Position numbers and translations under genes: made by a program. DNA of 16,808 nucleotides from contig CALLCD010000104.1 in the NCBI GenBank assembly GCA_938049795.1, forward strand, positions 1 to 16,808. The letters are read 5' to 3'. Positions 1-8,373 of this stretch are shown piece after piece. Under the pieces are notes generated by a model, which was not told the origin of the DNA, did no database searches, and saw only the letters and a list, made by a program, of their open reading frames with translations. Each line of letters starts with the position of its first letter. The stretch's first letter is position 1. The stretch is from an uncultured Hyphomonadaceae bacterium (lineage in GTDB: Bacteria; Pseudomonadota; Alphaproteobacteria; Caulobacterales; Hyphomonadaceae).

Positions 1-81
1 TATCAGGACATGCACCGCCACCGCGATGCTGGTTTGCTCGCTCAGGAACTGATCACCACCCGCCCCAAAATTGAGGAGTAA
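1..81 (+). CDS. DUF1330-like protein, 3' end only
   Basis: The first 26 codons and a TAA stop (79-81) continue a gene that begins before the window. The visible tail contains YQDMHRHRDAGL followed by QELITT. This matches the C-terminal part of the next gene (YQAIHYHRDAGL, then QLLIDTT) almost position for position, so the two are tandem paralogues. DUF1330 proteins are small dimeric alpha/beta-barrel (ferredoxin-like) proteins with no firmly established activity. The assignment rests on similarity to the neighbour and on a short fragment. The gene spacing of 4 bases implies cotranscription. Confidence 0.7.
   Translation, partial: YQDMHRHRDAGLLAQELITTRPKIEE
73..78 (+). promoter_or_regulatory. 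Ribosome binding site of the second DUF1330 gene
   Basis: GAGGAG sits 7 bases before the ATG at 86 and overlaps the last codons and stop of the upstream paralogue. It fixes the start at 86 and suggests translational coupling of the tandem pair. Confidence 0.6.
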
Positions 82-85
82 TCCC

Positions 86-508
86 ATGACCGCGACACAA
101 CCCACCCCCGAACAAGTTCAGGCCTTTCTCGCGCGTGGCACGGACACGCCCGTCTGCATGGTCAATCTCTTGAAATTCAAGCCCGAAGCGACATATGACG
201 CCGACCGTCCCGAGGCCGCCGAGAAGCTGACCGGGCAAGAGGCCTATGCGCGCTATGGCGTTGAGGTCAGCAAAATCCTCGCAAAGCTCGGCGCAAAGAC
301 CCTGTTTGCCGGACCCGCCAATGGTATGCTGATCGGGGCGGCGGATTGGGACATGGTGGCGATTGTCCAATATCCGAGCCGCGCAGTCATGATCGGCATG
401 GGCACCAGCGCAGAGTATCAGGCCATCCATTATCATCGCGATGCGGGGCTCGCCCATCAACTCCTGATCGATACGACACAAAGCCAACTGTCCGGACCGT
501 CCGACTAG
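86..508 (+). CDS. DUF1330 domain-containing protein
   Basis: A protein of 140 residues, cytoplasmic, with no signal peptide or membrane segment. The ATG at 86 is preferred because GAGGAG (73-78) lies 7 bases upstream; an in-frame TTG at 71 overlaps that site and is unlikely. Family-like features are the early beta strand VCMVNLLKFKP (about residues 23-33), a middle segment with LFAGPANGMLIG and WDMVAIVQYPS, and the closing YQAIHYHRDAGL segment near residues 110-121. These fit the dimeric alpha/beta-barrel DUF1330 fold. No reaction can be assigned; relatives have been speculated to bind small organic molecules. It follows its paralogue by 4 bases and precedes the esterase by 78 bases. Confidence 0.8.
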   Translation: MTATQPTPEQVQAFLARGTDTPVCMVNLLKFKPEATYDADRPEAAEKLTGQEAYARYGVEVSKILAKLGAKTLFAGPANGMLIGAADWDMVAIVQYPSRAVMIGMGTSAEYQAIHYHRDAGLAHQLLIDTTQSQLSGPSD

Positions 509-586
509 ATGGTTTTTTGAGTGGACGCCGCCCGTCCGCCTGACGCATATTCGTCCCCACCCCTCCAGCCATAAGAGACATCAGAT

Positions 587-2485
587 ATGCTCCGCCGCTC
601 GCTTCCCTTATCGCTCGTCCTGTTCGTGCTTGGCTATCTTGTTCTGGCCTATGGTCTGCCCTGGTTTCTCAATCGCCCGCCAGCGGATCTTGAGCCTTCA
701 CCGGAAGTGACGCTTGTCGGCGGCAAAGTCACCGGCGGCTGGACCGACGAGGCGCAGACAATAGCCGTTTACAATGGCCTGCCCTATGCCGCCCCGCCCA
801 TTGGCGCACGGCGCTGGGCTCCGCCTCAAGCCGCTGACACATGGAGCCAGGTGCGTGACGCCCGCGCCTTTGGTAATGAATGCCTGCAAGCGCGCGAGGG
901 CATAACCGAGTTCATCAAGAGCTTTGTGGCAGGGCATGGGCTGGGTCCGTTCAAGCAGTGGATTGCGGGCCGCGTGATTGATGCTGCGCCGCCGCCTCAA
1001 GAGAGCGAGGATTGTCTTTATCTCAATGTCCGCACGGGCAATCTTGGCGGAGAGGACAAGCTGCCCGTTATGGTCTGGATTCATGGCGGCTCACACCAGA
1101 CCGGCGCGGGGTCGGATGTGTTCTATCAGGCCAATGGGCTTGTCGAGAAAGGCGTTGTGCTGGTCACGATCAATTACCGGCTTGGCCCGTTGGGCTATAT
1201 GGCCCACCCTGCGCTGACCGAAGCCAGCGACCAGAAAAGCTCTGGTAATTATGGCTTGCTCGACCAGATCAAGGCGCTGGAATGGGTGCGTGAAAATATC
1301 GAAGTGTTTGGCGGTGACCCGTCCAATGTGACCATATTCGGAGAGTCTGCTGGCGCCCAATCGGTCAGCGAGATCATGGCCTCACCGCTGGGGGACGGGC
1401 TTTACCACAAAGCGATCCTGCAAAGCGGGTCGAGCACTTATAACCGCATTCACCTGTCCACACCGATCGAGACCACACGCAGCGCCGAATCAATCGGGGT
1501 GGAATTTGTCAAACCGCTGCTCGACGAGAACTCGACGGGCATGGGCGCGGCCGACCTGCGCAGCATTTCCGCAGACGACATTATCGCGCGCACAGCGGAA
1601 TTTGGTGAACTCAACAGCTACTTCCTACCCAATGTCGATGGCTGGGCTCTGCCCGCCATGATTGGCCAACGTATCCGCGATGGTGCCACACCGGATGTTC
1701 CGATATTGGCGGGGTATAATGCCGATGAAGGCACCTTGTTCTACGACCCCCAGAGCGGCAAGCCCACGGTTTTGCACAATGGGGCGTTTCCCGATGACCA
1801 TATCGAACGGCTCGCCGCCCTTGCGAGCGTCTATGGTCCGGGCGACGGCGCGCGCATGATCGAGCTTTACGGAATCAGCGCCGAGGATACGTGGGATCAG
1901 GGCGCAACCGATATGCTGGGCGACGATATCTTTGGCGTCCATATGCGGTATCTCGCCAAAGCCAATGCCCGCAAAGCCCAACCCACTTGGCTCTATTTCT
2001 TCTCGCGCACGCCCGCCTCGCCCCGACAGACGCTTGGCGCGTTCCATGCCTCCGAGCTTGCCTTTGTGTTCGACAGCCACAGCCCGCTTCTTGCGGCGAC
2101 CGAGGAGGACTTTGCGCTGACGGCTCAAATGACGACTTATTGGAGCAATTTTGCCAAATCCGGCGATCCGAACGGCGCTGATGTTCCGGCTTGGCCGCCC
2201 TATACGGAGGCGGGTGATGAATGGCTACATCTGGCTCACAGCATCGAACCGCTCACCGGCGTCCGGAAGACCAAGCTCGACATTATGGAACGTACGCTGG
2301 AGCGTAAGCTTGTCCAGTCCATCAGCCTGAGCCCGGTCTATGTCGCGGCGCTCGACGCGGCGGACGGCGAGACGCCAGAGGTGACGCTGCCAGTCCAAGC
2401 GCCTGCAACACCTGCGCCGGAGGTCACAGCTGAACCGCCCGAAACGCCAGCCCCTGCCCCGACCATACCGCTAGGCGAAAACTAG
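587..2485 (+). CDS. Type B carboxylesterase, membrane-anchored
   Basis: A serine hydrolase of 632 residues in the carboxylesterase/cholinesterase (PF00135) family, expected to hydrolyse carboxylic esters. Residues 5-28 form a hydrophobic stretch that is either a signal anchor or an uncleaved signal peptide, placing the catalytic domain in the periplasm. Type B landmarks occur in order: EDCLYLNV (141-148), the oxyanion-hole HGG (166-168), the nucleophile motif GESAG with Ser254, then Glu381 in NADEG and His487 in GAFHASE, giving a complete Ser-Glu-His triad. The domain ends near residue 585. About 45 Pro/Ala/Glu-rich residues follow, longer than the family core needs and probably a flexible tail. 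The start has a weak AAGAGA site upstream. The last 15 bases overlap the convergent msrC gene. The natural substrate is unknown. Confidence 0.92.
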   Translation: MLRRSLPLSLVLFVLGYLVLAYGLPWFLNRPPADLEPSPEVTLVGGKVTGGWTDEAQTIAVYNGLPYAAPPIGARRWAPPQAADTWSQVRDARAFGNECLQAREGITEFIKSFVAGHGLGPFKQWIAGRVIDAAPPPQESEDCLYLNVRTGNLGGEDKLPVMVWIHGGSHQTGAGSDVFYQANGLVEKGVVLVTINYRLGPLGYMAHPALTEASDQKSSGNYGLLDQIKALEWVRENIEVFGGDPSNVTIFGESAGAQSVSEIMASPLGDGLYHKAILQSGSSTYNRIHLSTPIETTRSAESIGVEFVKPLLDENSTGMGAADLRSISADDIIARTAEFGELNSYFLPNVDGWALPAMIGQRIRDGATPDVPILAGYNADEGTLFYDPQSGKPTVLHNGAFPDDHIERLAALASVYGPGDGARMIELYGISAEDTWDQGATDMLGDDIFGVHMRYLAKANARKAQPTWLYFFSRTPASPRQTLGAFHASELAFVFDSHSPLLAATEEDFALTAQMTTYWSNFAKSGDPNGADVPAWPPYTEAGDEWLHLAHSIEPLTGVRKTKLDIMERTLERKLVQSISLSPVYVAALDAADGETPEVTLPVQAPATPAPEVTAEPPETPAPAPTIPLGEN

Positions 2486-2935
2486 AGCGCAAATCCGCTC
2501 AAGACCAGCGCGATCAACCTCGTCAAACGCATCACGTTCGGTGGAATCGACATCGAGCACGGCTGCGAGCTTGCCTTCGGCATTGAACACCGGCACGACA
2601 ATCTCCGAATTGGTCGCGCTGTCACACGCGATATGGCCATCAAACGCATGCACATCCGGCACGATCAGGCTTTTCCCTGAGGCCGCCACCGTCCCGCAAA
2701 CCCCGCGTCCAAAGGGGATTCTCAGGCATCCCAGCGTGCCCTGATAGGGACCAACAACCAGTTCGGTCGGCTTAAGTGGGTCCACTTCATAAAAACCTGT
2801 CCAAAAAAAGCGGGGCGCAAACGCCTGCGCCAAGAGACAGCCAATGCTCGCTAAGCGTGCGGTCAGTGATGTCTCGCCACCGATTACACTCGCGATTTCA
2901 GCAGTGACCTCATCATATTTGCGGTTTTTGTCCAT
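2471..2935 (-). CDS. msrC: Free methionine-(R)-sulfoxide reductase (GAF domain)
   Basis: A cytoplasmic single-GAF-domain protein of 154 residues. The family (fRMsr, E. coli YebR/MsrC) reduces free L-methionine-(R)-sulfoxide with thioredoxin and so repairs oxidised methionine. The signature is well preserved: VGPYQGTLGC, then LRIPFGRGVCG, VPDVHAFDGHIACD and SEIVVPV. The three cysteines used for catalysis and resolution align at Cys70, Cys80 and Cys104. The length is normal for the family. A purine-rich AAAGGGG lies about 10 bases before the start. The gene is convergent with the esterase, whose last 15 bases it overlaps, and divergent from the DUF4129 operon, so the roughly 135 bases at 2936-3070 probably hold promoters for both directions. 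I could not pick convincing -35/-10 pairs there. Confidence 0.92.
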   Translation of the reverse strand: MDKNRKYDEVTAEIASVIGGETSLTARLASIGCLLAQAFAPRFFWTGFYEVDPLKPTELVVGPYQGTLGCLRIPFGRGVCGTVAASGKSLIVPDVHAFDGHIACDSATNSEIVVPVFNAEGKLAAVLDVDSTERDAFDEVDRAGLERICALVFA

Positions 2936-3070
2936 GATTGTGAAACCCCTTTATCCTAGCGTCTATAACGGCTTCATCGCCTACAATACAGGCTTGCAAT
3001 CGCATTTTACGCGGTCCACTGTAAAGCGAGAAAATACGTGTTAGATCAACCGCGCTGGAAGGGGAGCCAT

Positions 3071-3877
3071 TTGATCGGAAGAGTGATCCGCACAGCGCTG
3101 GTGCTGGCCTGCCTGCTTTGCGCCTATTCTGGCGTAGGCCCAAGCCTGACTGCCTTCGCCCAGTCCGGCGGCAAAGGCTTGGAATATACGCAAAAAACAC
3201 AGCAGAGCACGCCAGACGCCTATGAGACATCCGCGCGCGCCGTTTCGGGAGATGCGTTCGAGGCGGCCCACGAGGCTTTGCTGGAGCGTGACAATCTGCA
3301 ATTCGAGCGGCCGGTTATCGAAGTCACACCGCCTGAGTTTCGCAAGCCCAGCCCGTTCTTCGAATGGCTTGGTCAGTTACTTTCAGGCCTCGGCCCGATC
3401 TTCCAGTTCCTTTTCTATCTTGGAGCGGCGGCGATTGCGGCGGGGATCCTCTATTTCATATTGCGGCAAATTCCCAATATTCGCCTCCAAAGCCTGCGCC
3501 GGAAGGACAAATTGACCGAGGAAGATGATGATCATGTGATCTCCAATGTCCGTCCTGACGAGAAGAAGGCACGCGCCTGGCTTGAAGAGGCCGATGCGCT
3601 GGCCAAGGAGGGGCGGTTCTCAGAAGCCGTTCACCTCCTCCTGTTCCGCTCGATCGAGGACATCCAGTCCAAGCGCAAAGTCCCCATCCCGCAAGCCCTG
3701 ACCTCTCGCGAAATCGAGCATCTTGATGGATTGCCAACCGGCCCACGCAATGCCTTGAGCCCGATCATCTCGCTGGTCGAACGTAGCTTTTTCGGCGGGC
3801 ATTCGGTCAATGCCGACGGTTGGACATCCGCCCGGGCCGCTTACGAGACCTTCGCCTTCGGAGACGCATGGTCATGA
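3071..3877 (+). CDS. DUF4129 domain-containing membrane protein
   Basis: First gene of a six-gene overlapping operon. From the TTG at 3071 the protein has 268 residues; an in-frame GTG at 3038 would give 279. TTG is preferred because GGGGAG lies just upstream and it leaves a compact signal peptide: a basic start, a hydrophobic core, then a likely cleavage after AFA, before QSGG. A periplasmic segment follows, then one transmembrane helix (about residues 112-131, around YLGAAAIAAGILYFIL). The cytoplasmic C-terminal DUF4129 domain is recognised by ARAWLEEADALAKEGRFSEA, an arrangement HLLLFRSIEDI and the ending around ERSFFGG. DUF4129 is often found near MoxR/DUF58 genes or fused to transglutaminase-like proteins. 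Its biochemical role is unknown; topology suggests it couples periplasmic and cytoplasmic parts of the complex. Confidence 0.8.
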   Translation: MIGRVIRTALVLACLLCAYSGVGPSLTAFAQSGGKGLEYTQKTQQSTPDAYETSARAVSGDAFEAAHEALLERDNLQFERPVIEVTPPEFRKPSPFFEWLGQLLSGLGPIFQFLFYLGAAAIAAGILYFILRQIPNIRLQSLRRKDKLTEEDDDHVISNVRPDEKKARAWLEEADALAKEGRFSEAVHLLLFRSIEDIQSKRKVPIPQALTSREIEHLDGLPTGPRNALSPIISLVERSFFGGHSVNADGWTSARAAYETFAFGDAWS

Positions 3878-5112
3878 GCCAGACACCGCGCCTGACCACA
3901 GGCACCCGCACTTTCAATCCGTTTAGCCCGCGCATCATTCTGCTCGGCATCCTGATCAGCGTCATGTCGTTTGGCGCCGTGATGACGCTTCTGGCTTGGG
4001 CGCCGGAATTGTCGGATCGGGAACGCGCAGACGCGACCGCCTATTCGCGCGCAGCGACCGGCTATAATGGTCTCGTCCAGCTTCTTGAAAAAACCGATAC
4101 GCCCGTTTCGGTCTCGCGGTTCGAATCCAATCTGACAAGCTGGAGCCATTTGCTCGTGCTGACGCCGCCCGCCGGTGACATGCCCAAGGCCGACACTTTG
4201 TTTGAAGACCGTCTGGTGGCGCAGCCCGTCCTGATCGTTCTGCCAAAATGGTCGGGTCGTGTGGACGCCCGAAACACGCGCTGGCAGTCAGACCTCGACC
4301 TGATCTCCACAGCCCGAATTGCCCGCCTCCTCAAGACGATTGACGAACATGCCAGTATTGAACGCCTGGTCAGCCCGGCCTCTGTGAACACGCCTTATGG
4401 CCGCTTCCGCCCGCATTTCGAGGATCGGATGCAGGTCATAGACAGCGATGATCTCGTGCCGGTCATTTCCGGACCGACCGGCATATTGCTTGGTAAAGTC
4501 CGCGATGAGGATATCTTTATCCTCGCCGACCCGGACCTTGCCAATACATTCAATCTCGACCAGCCGGAAAATGCCCGCCTGATGCTGTCCATCCTCAATG
4601 ATCTGCGTCAGGACGAACGCCTACCCATCGTCTTTGACACCACGCTGAACGGCTTCTCCAGTTCAACCAGCCTGCTCAAAATCTTGCTCGACGTTCCCTT
4701 TCTTGGCGCAACACTCGTCATACTCATGGCGGCGGGATTGCTGTTATGGAGTGCCTTTACGAGATTTGGCGCGCCAGGTCGCGAGGCGCAGGTTTTTGCG
4801 CTCGGCAAGCAAGCGCTTGCGGACAATACGGCGGGACTGATCAGCATGACCGGACGCGAGCGCAAGCTTGCACCGGATTATCTCGCTTTGTCGCGCAAGG
4901 CGGCCCTCAAATCGCTTGGCATCACCCACAATCTTGACGATGCACAAATAAACGCCCTGCTCGACCGGATCGACAAGGATGATGACACTGCCGAACACTG
5001 GAGCGCGCTTCGGGATGCGCTGAGCCAACCGGCCCATAACCGCGATGATTTATTACAAAAGGCACGGCGACTCTATCGTTGGCGCAAGGAGAGATTAAAT
5101 GGACACAAGTGA
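3874..5112 (+). CDS. DUF4350 domain-containing membrane protein
   Basis: A protein of 412 residues from the ATG at 3874, which overlaps the previous stop by four bases (ATGA). An in-frame ATG at 3868 is also possible; both share the GGAG at 3860-3863. A transmembrane helix occupies about residues 21-43 and a second lies about residues 275-297 (around LGATLVILMAAGLLLW), so the roughly 230-residue DUF4350 domain between them is periplasmic. It resembles a ThuA/GATase-like fold in which LLVLTPP and VLIVLPKW form core strands. About 115 charged residues follow in the cytoplasm, containing ALGKQALADNTAGLISMTGRE split over a helical region. No enzymatic residues are evident. DUF4350 genes commonly neighbour MoxR and DUF58, and translational coupling here supports a shared complex. 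Confidence 0.8.
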   Translation: MSQTPRLTTGTRTFNPFSPRIILLGILISVMSFGAVMTLLAWAPELSDRERADATAYSRAATGYNGLVQLLEKTDTPVSVSRFESNLTSWSHLLVLTPPAGDMPKADTLFEDRLVAQPVLIVLPKWSGRVDARNTRWQSDLDLISTARIARLLKTIDEHASIERLVSPASVNTPYGRFRPHFEDRMQVIDSDDLVPVISGPTGILLGKVRDEDIFILADPDLANTFNLDQPENARLMLSILNDLRQDERLPIVFDTTLNGFSSSTSLLKILLDVPFLGATLVILMAAGLLLWSAFTRFGAPGREAQVFALGKQALADNTAGLISMTGRERKLAPDYLALSRKAALKSLGITHNLDDAQINALLDRIDKDDDTAEHWSALRDALSQPAHNRDDLLQKARRLYRWRKERLNGHK

Positions 5113-6054
5113 TATCAAAGCTCTGGCAGACGCCATTCGCACAGAGGTTGGCAAGGGCGTTGTCGGGCAGACCGATACAACAGATCTGCTGCTGACGGCG
5201 CTTTTCTCAGGGGGCATGTGCTGCTTGAAGGGCCGCCGGGGACGGCAAAGACGCTGCTTGCCCAGTGTTTTGCCCGTGCCATTTCGCTTGGGTTTGGCCG
5301 TATCCAGTTTACCCCCGACCTGATGCCCGGCGATGTGCTTGGTACAAACCTGTTCAACTTCCAGACCAATGAGTTCAGCCTCACCAAAGGTCCGATCTTT
5401 TCGGACATATTGCTCGCGGACGAGATCAACCGGACCCCGCCGAAAACCCAAGCCGCCTTGCTCGAAGCGATGCAGGAACGCCGCGTCACCATTGACGGCG
5501 AAACCTATCCCCTCAATCCGCTTTTCTTCGTCATTGCGACCCAGAACCCGATCGAGCAACAGGGCACATATCCCCTCCCCGAAGCCCAGCTCGACCGCTT
5601 CCTGTTCAAACACAAGCTAAGCTATCCGGGCCGCGAAGAAGAGTTGAAAATCGTTCAGGCTCATGGGCAACGCACGGGCACACGCGATATTGGTGCCCTT
5701 GGTATCAAAGCCGTGCTCGACCAAGCCCAACTCAATACCGCCGTCGATGCGGTGGGCAAGACAAGGCTACAAGACGATATTGTCGCCTATATTGTCGACA
5801 TTGTCCGCGCGACGCGTGAAAGTTCGGCCATCGAAACCGGCGCAAGCCCTCGTGCTGCGGCGGCGATTGCGGCGGCCGCTCGGGCAAGGGCTGCGCTTGA
5901 GGGGCGCGAATATGTCATTCCTGACGATGTAAAGCTGCTCGCGCTGCCCGCCTTGCGCCATCGGATAATCCTGTCACCAGCTGCCGAAATTGAAGGCAAG
6001 ACGACGGACGAAACACTCACAAGTCTCATCAGCGAAATTGCGGCACCAAGATGA
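5099..6054 (+). CDS. MoxR-family AAA+ ATPase, frameshifted
   Basis: A MoxR ATPase expected to act as a chaperone or maturation factor for VWA-like partners. The ATG at 5099 has GGAG (5088-5091) 7 bases upstream and overlaps the previous gene by 14 bases. Frame 1 encodes the N-terminus (about 38 residues, including VVGQ) and then fails at a run of five Gs (5210-5214), ending at 5323. From 5215 the family sequence continues one frame away: LLEGPPGTAKT (Walker A), ILLADEINR (Walker B), VIATQNPIEQQGTYPLPEAQ (sensor 1 region), then a helical lid with the Arg-rich ASPRAAAAI. One extra G would restore a normal protein of about 318 residues reading SGGHVLLEGPPG. The GTG at 5218 could start a 278-residue form that keeps Walker A but lacks the N-terminal helix. 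Function is confident for the family; the integrity of this copy is not. Confidence 0.85.
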
Positions 6055-6064
6055 GCGCAGTATC

Positions 6065-7378
6065 ATGATCTCGCCAACGCCCAGAGCGGTCTGGCTGATG
6101 GCAGCAGGGTTTCCGCTCATGCTGCTGATCGGTATTCTTGCGCCCGGCCTCTGGGTGCTGGCGGCGGCGTGGATCATGCTGGTGCTCGGTTTACTGCTTG
6201 CGGACACGCTGAATGCGGCGAAACTGACCACGTTCTCAGCTGATCTCACACCGCCAGCTCTGCTCTATATCGGCAGCGAAGATCCGGCAAAACTCACCGT
6301 CGCGTTCGAGAGCGGCCCGCTTCCGTCCCGCGTAGAGATCAAACTTGATACGGGCCCGCTTCTCGAGCCGGTTCCTCTACAAGGACTAAGAGGCTGGAAC
6401 GGACGTGAGCATATCGTCGATATGCCGCTCAAACCGCTTAGACGGGGCGAAGCGGACCTCATTGCAGTCTGGGCGCGCTGGCAAGGTCCGCTCGGCCTCA
6501 TTCGAAAGCAGATCAGACAAGACCTCTCGCAGCAAGTGCCAATCCTGCCAAACTCGCGCTGGGTCAAACAGGAAGCGGTGCGGCTCTACACGCGTGACGC
6601 CGATTTCGGCATCAAGCAGCAATTGCACAAGGGCGACGGCTCCGAGTTTGACGCTTTGCGCGAATTTTCCGCTGGGATGGACCGGCGCGTGATTGACTGG
6701 AAGCAGTCGGCGCGGCACCGGCATCTGCTCGCCAAGGAATTTCGCACCGAGCGCAATCACAATATCGTCTTTGCCTTCGATACGGGCCGGCTGATGAGTG
6801 AGCCGCTGGGGGGCGTGCCCAAGCTTGACCGCGCGATCAATGCGGCGCTGCTGCTCGCGTTTGTGTCCTTGCGCGCGGGCGACCGGACGGCGCTTTACGG
6901 CTTTGATGCGCAGCCGGTCCTCTCCTCAAATCTCCTGCATGGCACCGCCGCGTTCACACAAGCCCAAGCCCTTGCCAGCACACTCGATTATTCTGCCAAT
7001 GACGCAAATTACACCCTCGCGCTGACCGATCTTTCCGGTAAGCTCAAGCGGCGCTCGCTGATCATCCTGTTTACCGATTTTGTCGATACGGTCTCATCCG
7101 AACTGATGCTGGAAACACTGACAAGACTGACCAAGCGGCATCTCGTTCTGTTTGCGACGTTCAAGGATTCCGCGCTTGAAGACCTGCTCGATGCGCCGCC
7201 GGAGACCCCAGAGGACATCTCGCGGGCGGTTGTGGCCGATACGCTGCTCGACGAACGCAAACTCGTCTTCCGTCGCTTACAGAGACTTGGCGTGCAGATT
7301 ATCGAAACCACGCCGGAGCGTTTCGGGAGTACGCTCATCTCCCAATATCTCGATATCAAGGCCAGGGATCTGTTATGA
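6065..7378 (+). CDS. DUF58 domain-containing protein (VWA-like)
   Basis: A protein of 437 residues from the ATG at 6065, 10 bases after the moxR stop; no strong ribosome site is visible, so translation may depend on coupling. Two hydrophobic helices near residues 8-46 anchor it, followed by a beta-rich region. The DUF58 signature is clear: GDGSEFDALREFSAGMDRR (190-208), IDWKQSARHRHLLAKEF, then the VWA-like core strand IVFAFDTGRL (234-243). The metal-site motif expected as DxSxS is D239-T-G-R-L here, so the MIDAS looks incomplete; a later TDFVD (337-341) is present. DUF58 proteins are usual partners of MoxR ATPases. It overlaps the next gene by four bases (ATGA). Its client is unknown. Confidence 0.87.
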   Translation: MISPTPRAVWLMAAGFPLMLLIGILAPGLWVLAAAWIMLVLGLLLADTLNAAKLTTFSADLTPPALLYIGSEDPAKLTVAFESGPLPSRVEIKLDTGPLLEPVPLQGLRGWNGREHIVDMPLKPLRRGEADLIAVWARWQGPLGLIRKQIRQDLSQQVPILPNSRWVKQEAVRLYTRDADFGIKQQLHKGDGSEFDALREFSAGMDRRVIDWKQSARHRHLLAKEFRTERNHNIVFAFDTGRLMSEPLGGVPKLDRAINAALLLAFVSLRAGDRTALYGFDAQPVLSSNLLHGTAAFTQAQALASTLDYSANDANYTLALTDLSGKLKRRSLIILFTDFVDTVSSELMLETLTRLTKRHLVLFATFKDSALEDLLDAPPETPEDISRAVVADTLLDERKLVFRRLQRLGVQIIETTPERFGSTLISQYLDIKARDLL

Positions 7379-8373
7379 CCGACCTGCTCAAATCCTATCG
7401 GTTCCGCGAAGAACGCGAGGCAGGCTGGCACAAGCTGGACCAGATCATCAAGCGCGCCGAAACACGCGGCGTCAACGCGCTCAGTGACGAGGACATGATC
7501 GCGCTGCCGCGCCTATACCGACAAGCCGTGTCCTCGCTGACCCTTGCCCGGTCGATCTCGCTTGATCAGAACGTTATCTCCTATCTCGAGACCCTGTGCA
7601 CCAAATCCTACCTTTTCGTCTACGGCCCCAGATCGAGCTTAGGCGAGAAAATTTCCCGGTTCTTTGCACATGACTGGCCCGAAGCGGTCCGGGCGGCGTG
7701 GAAGCCGACCGTCTTATCTGCTGCCTGTCTGTTTGGCGGGGCGCTCTTGTCCTTTATTCTGTGCATGATTGATATGGAATGGTTCTGGATCTTCAATTCG
7801 TCGATCATTGCCGACCGCACACCGGATGCGACCACCGCCTATCTCGAATCGACCCTCTATTCAAACGCCACCGACGCGGGCGGGATGCTCAGCGCTTTCT
7901 CGGCTCAGCTTTTTTCGAACAATTCCGGCGTTGCGCTGTTTGCCTTTGCGCTCGGTTTCATGTTCGGGGTGCCAACGGCCATTCTGATTGCCTATAATGG
8001 CCTGTTGCTCGGTGCATTCTATGCGGTCTTCTGGAGCCGCGGGCTTGGCTATGAACTGACCGGCTGGTTGCTCATTCACGGGGTAACGGAACTTTTTGCC
8101 ATTGTCCTTGCGGGCGCAGCGGGGTTCATGATCGGCGGGAGCGTCGCCTTCCCCGGCCAGAAAAGCCGCATGGCATCGGCCCAGACCGCCGGACGTTCTG
8201 CGGCCACCATCGCGATTGGCGCAGTGGTCATGCTGTTCTTTGCGGCATTGCTAGAAGGCTTCGGACGCCAACTCATCAACAATGACGGGGTCCGCTATCT
8301 CATTGCCGCTACGACATTCGTGCTCTGGATGGGATATTTCTATCTGCCACGCGGATATGGGCGAACACGATGA
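7375..8373 (+). CDS. SpoIIM-family (DUF95) membrane protein
   Basis: A multi-pass inner-membrane protein of 332 residues. The first roughly 110 residues are cytoplasmic and helical. Hydrophobic segments lie near 113-131, 185-220, 231-256, 275-296 and 304-322. The family core is visible as FSNNSGVALFAFALGFMFG (about 180-198), AYNGLLLGAF (207-216) and HGVTELFAIVLAGAAG (235-250). These residues match the transmembrane domain named after the Bacillus sporulation protein SpoIIM. No sporulation is implied: SpoIIM-like proteins are widespread in non-sporulating bacteria beside MoxR/DUF58 and RDD genes. The start overlaps the DUF58 stop (ATGA) and the end overlaps the RDD start (ATGA), so production of all three is probably coupled. 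A role as channel, scaffold or partner of the VWA-like protein is inference. Confidence 0.88.
   Translation: MTDLLKSYRFREEREAGWHKLDQIIKRAETRGVNALSDEDMIALPRLYRQAVSSLTLARSISLDQNVISYLETLCTKSYLFVYGPRSSLGEKISRFFAHDWPEAVRAAWKPTVLSAACLFGGALLSFILCMIDMEWFWIFNSSIIADRTPDATTAYLESTLYSNATDAGGMLSAFSAQLFSNNSGVALFAFALGFMFGVPTAILIAYNGLLLGAFYAVFWSRGLGYELTGWLLIHGVTELFAIVLAGAAGFMIGGSVAFPGQKSRMASAQTAGRSAATIAIGAVVMLFFAALLEGFGRQLINNDGVRYLIAATTFVLWMGYFYLPRGYGRTR

Noticed and set aside
488..545. Terminator after the DUF1330 gene (TTTTTT near 512-517 and the hairpin GGACG/CGTCC)
   Set aside because: The T-run precedes rather than follows the five-base hairpin, and the upstream GTCCGGAC palindrome is separated from it by other bases, so the order does not fit an intrinsic terminator.
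1625..2128. A 167-codon minus-strand frame inside the esterase
   Set aside because: The esterase frame here contains the catalytic Glu and His regions and is clearly real; the antisense frame shows no recognisable domain.
5207..5217. Classical -1 programmed frameshift heptamer in moxR
   Set aside because: The zero-frame codons TCA GGG GGC do not give an X XXY YYZ heptamer; P-site re-pairing from GGG to AGG would mismatch at the first base. An indel or sequence error is more likely.
7375..8373. SpoIIM similarity as a sign of sporulation
   Set aside because: The SpoIIM-type membrane domain is widespread outside sporulating bacteria and here sits in a MoxR/DUF58 operon; no other sporulation genes are present.
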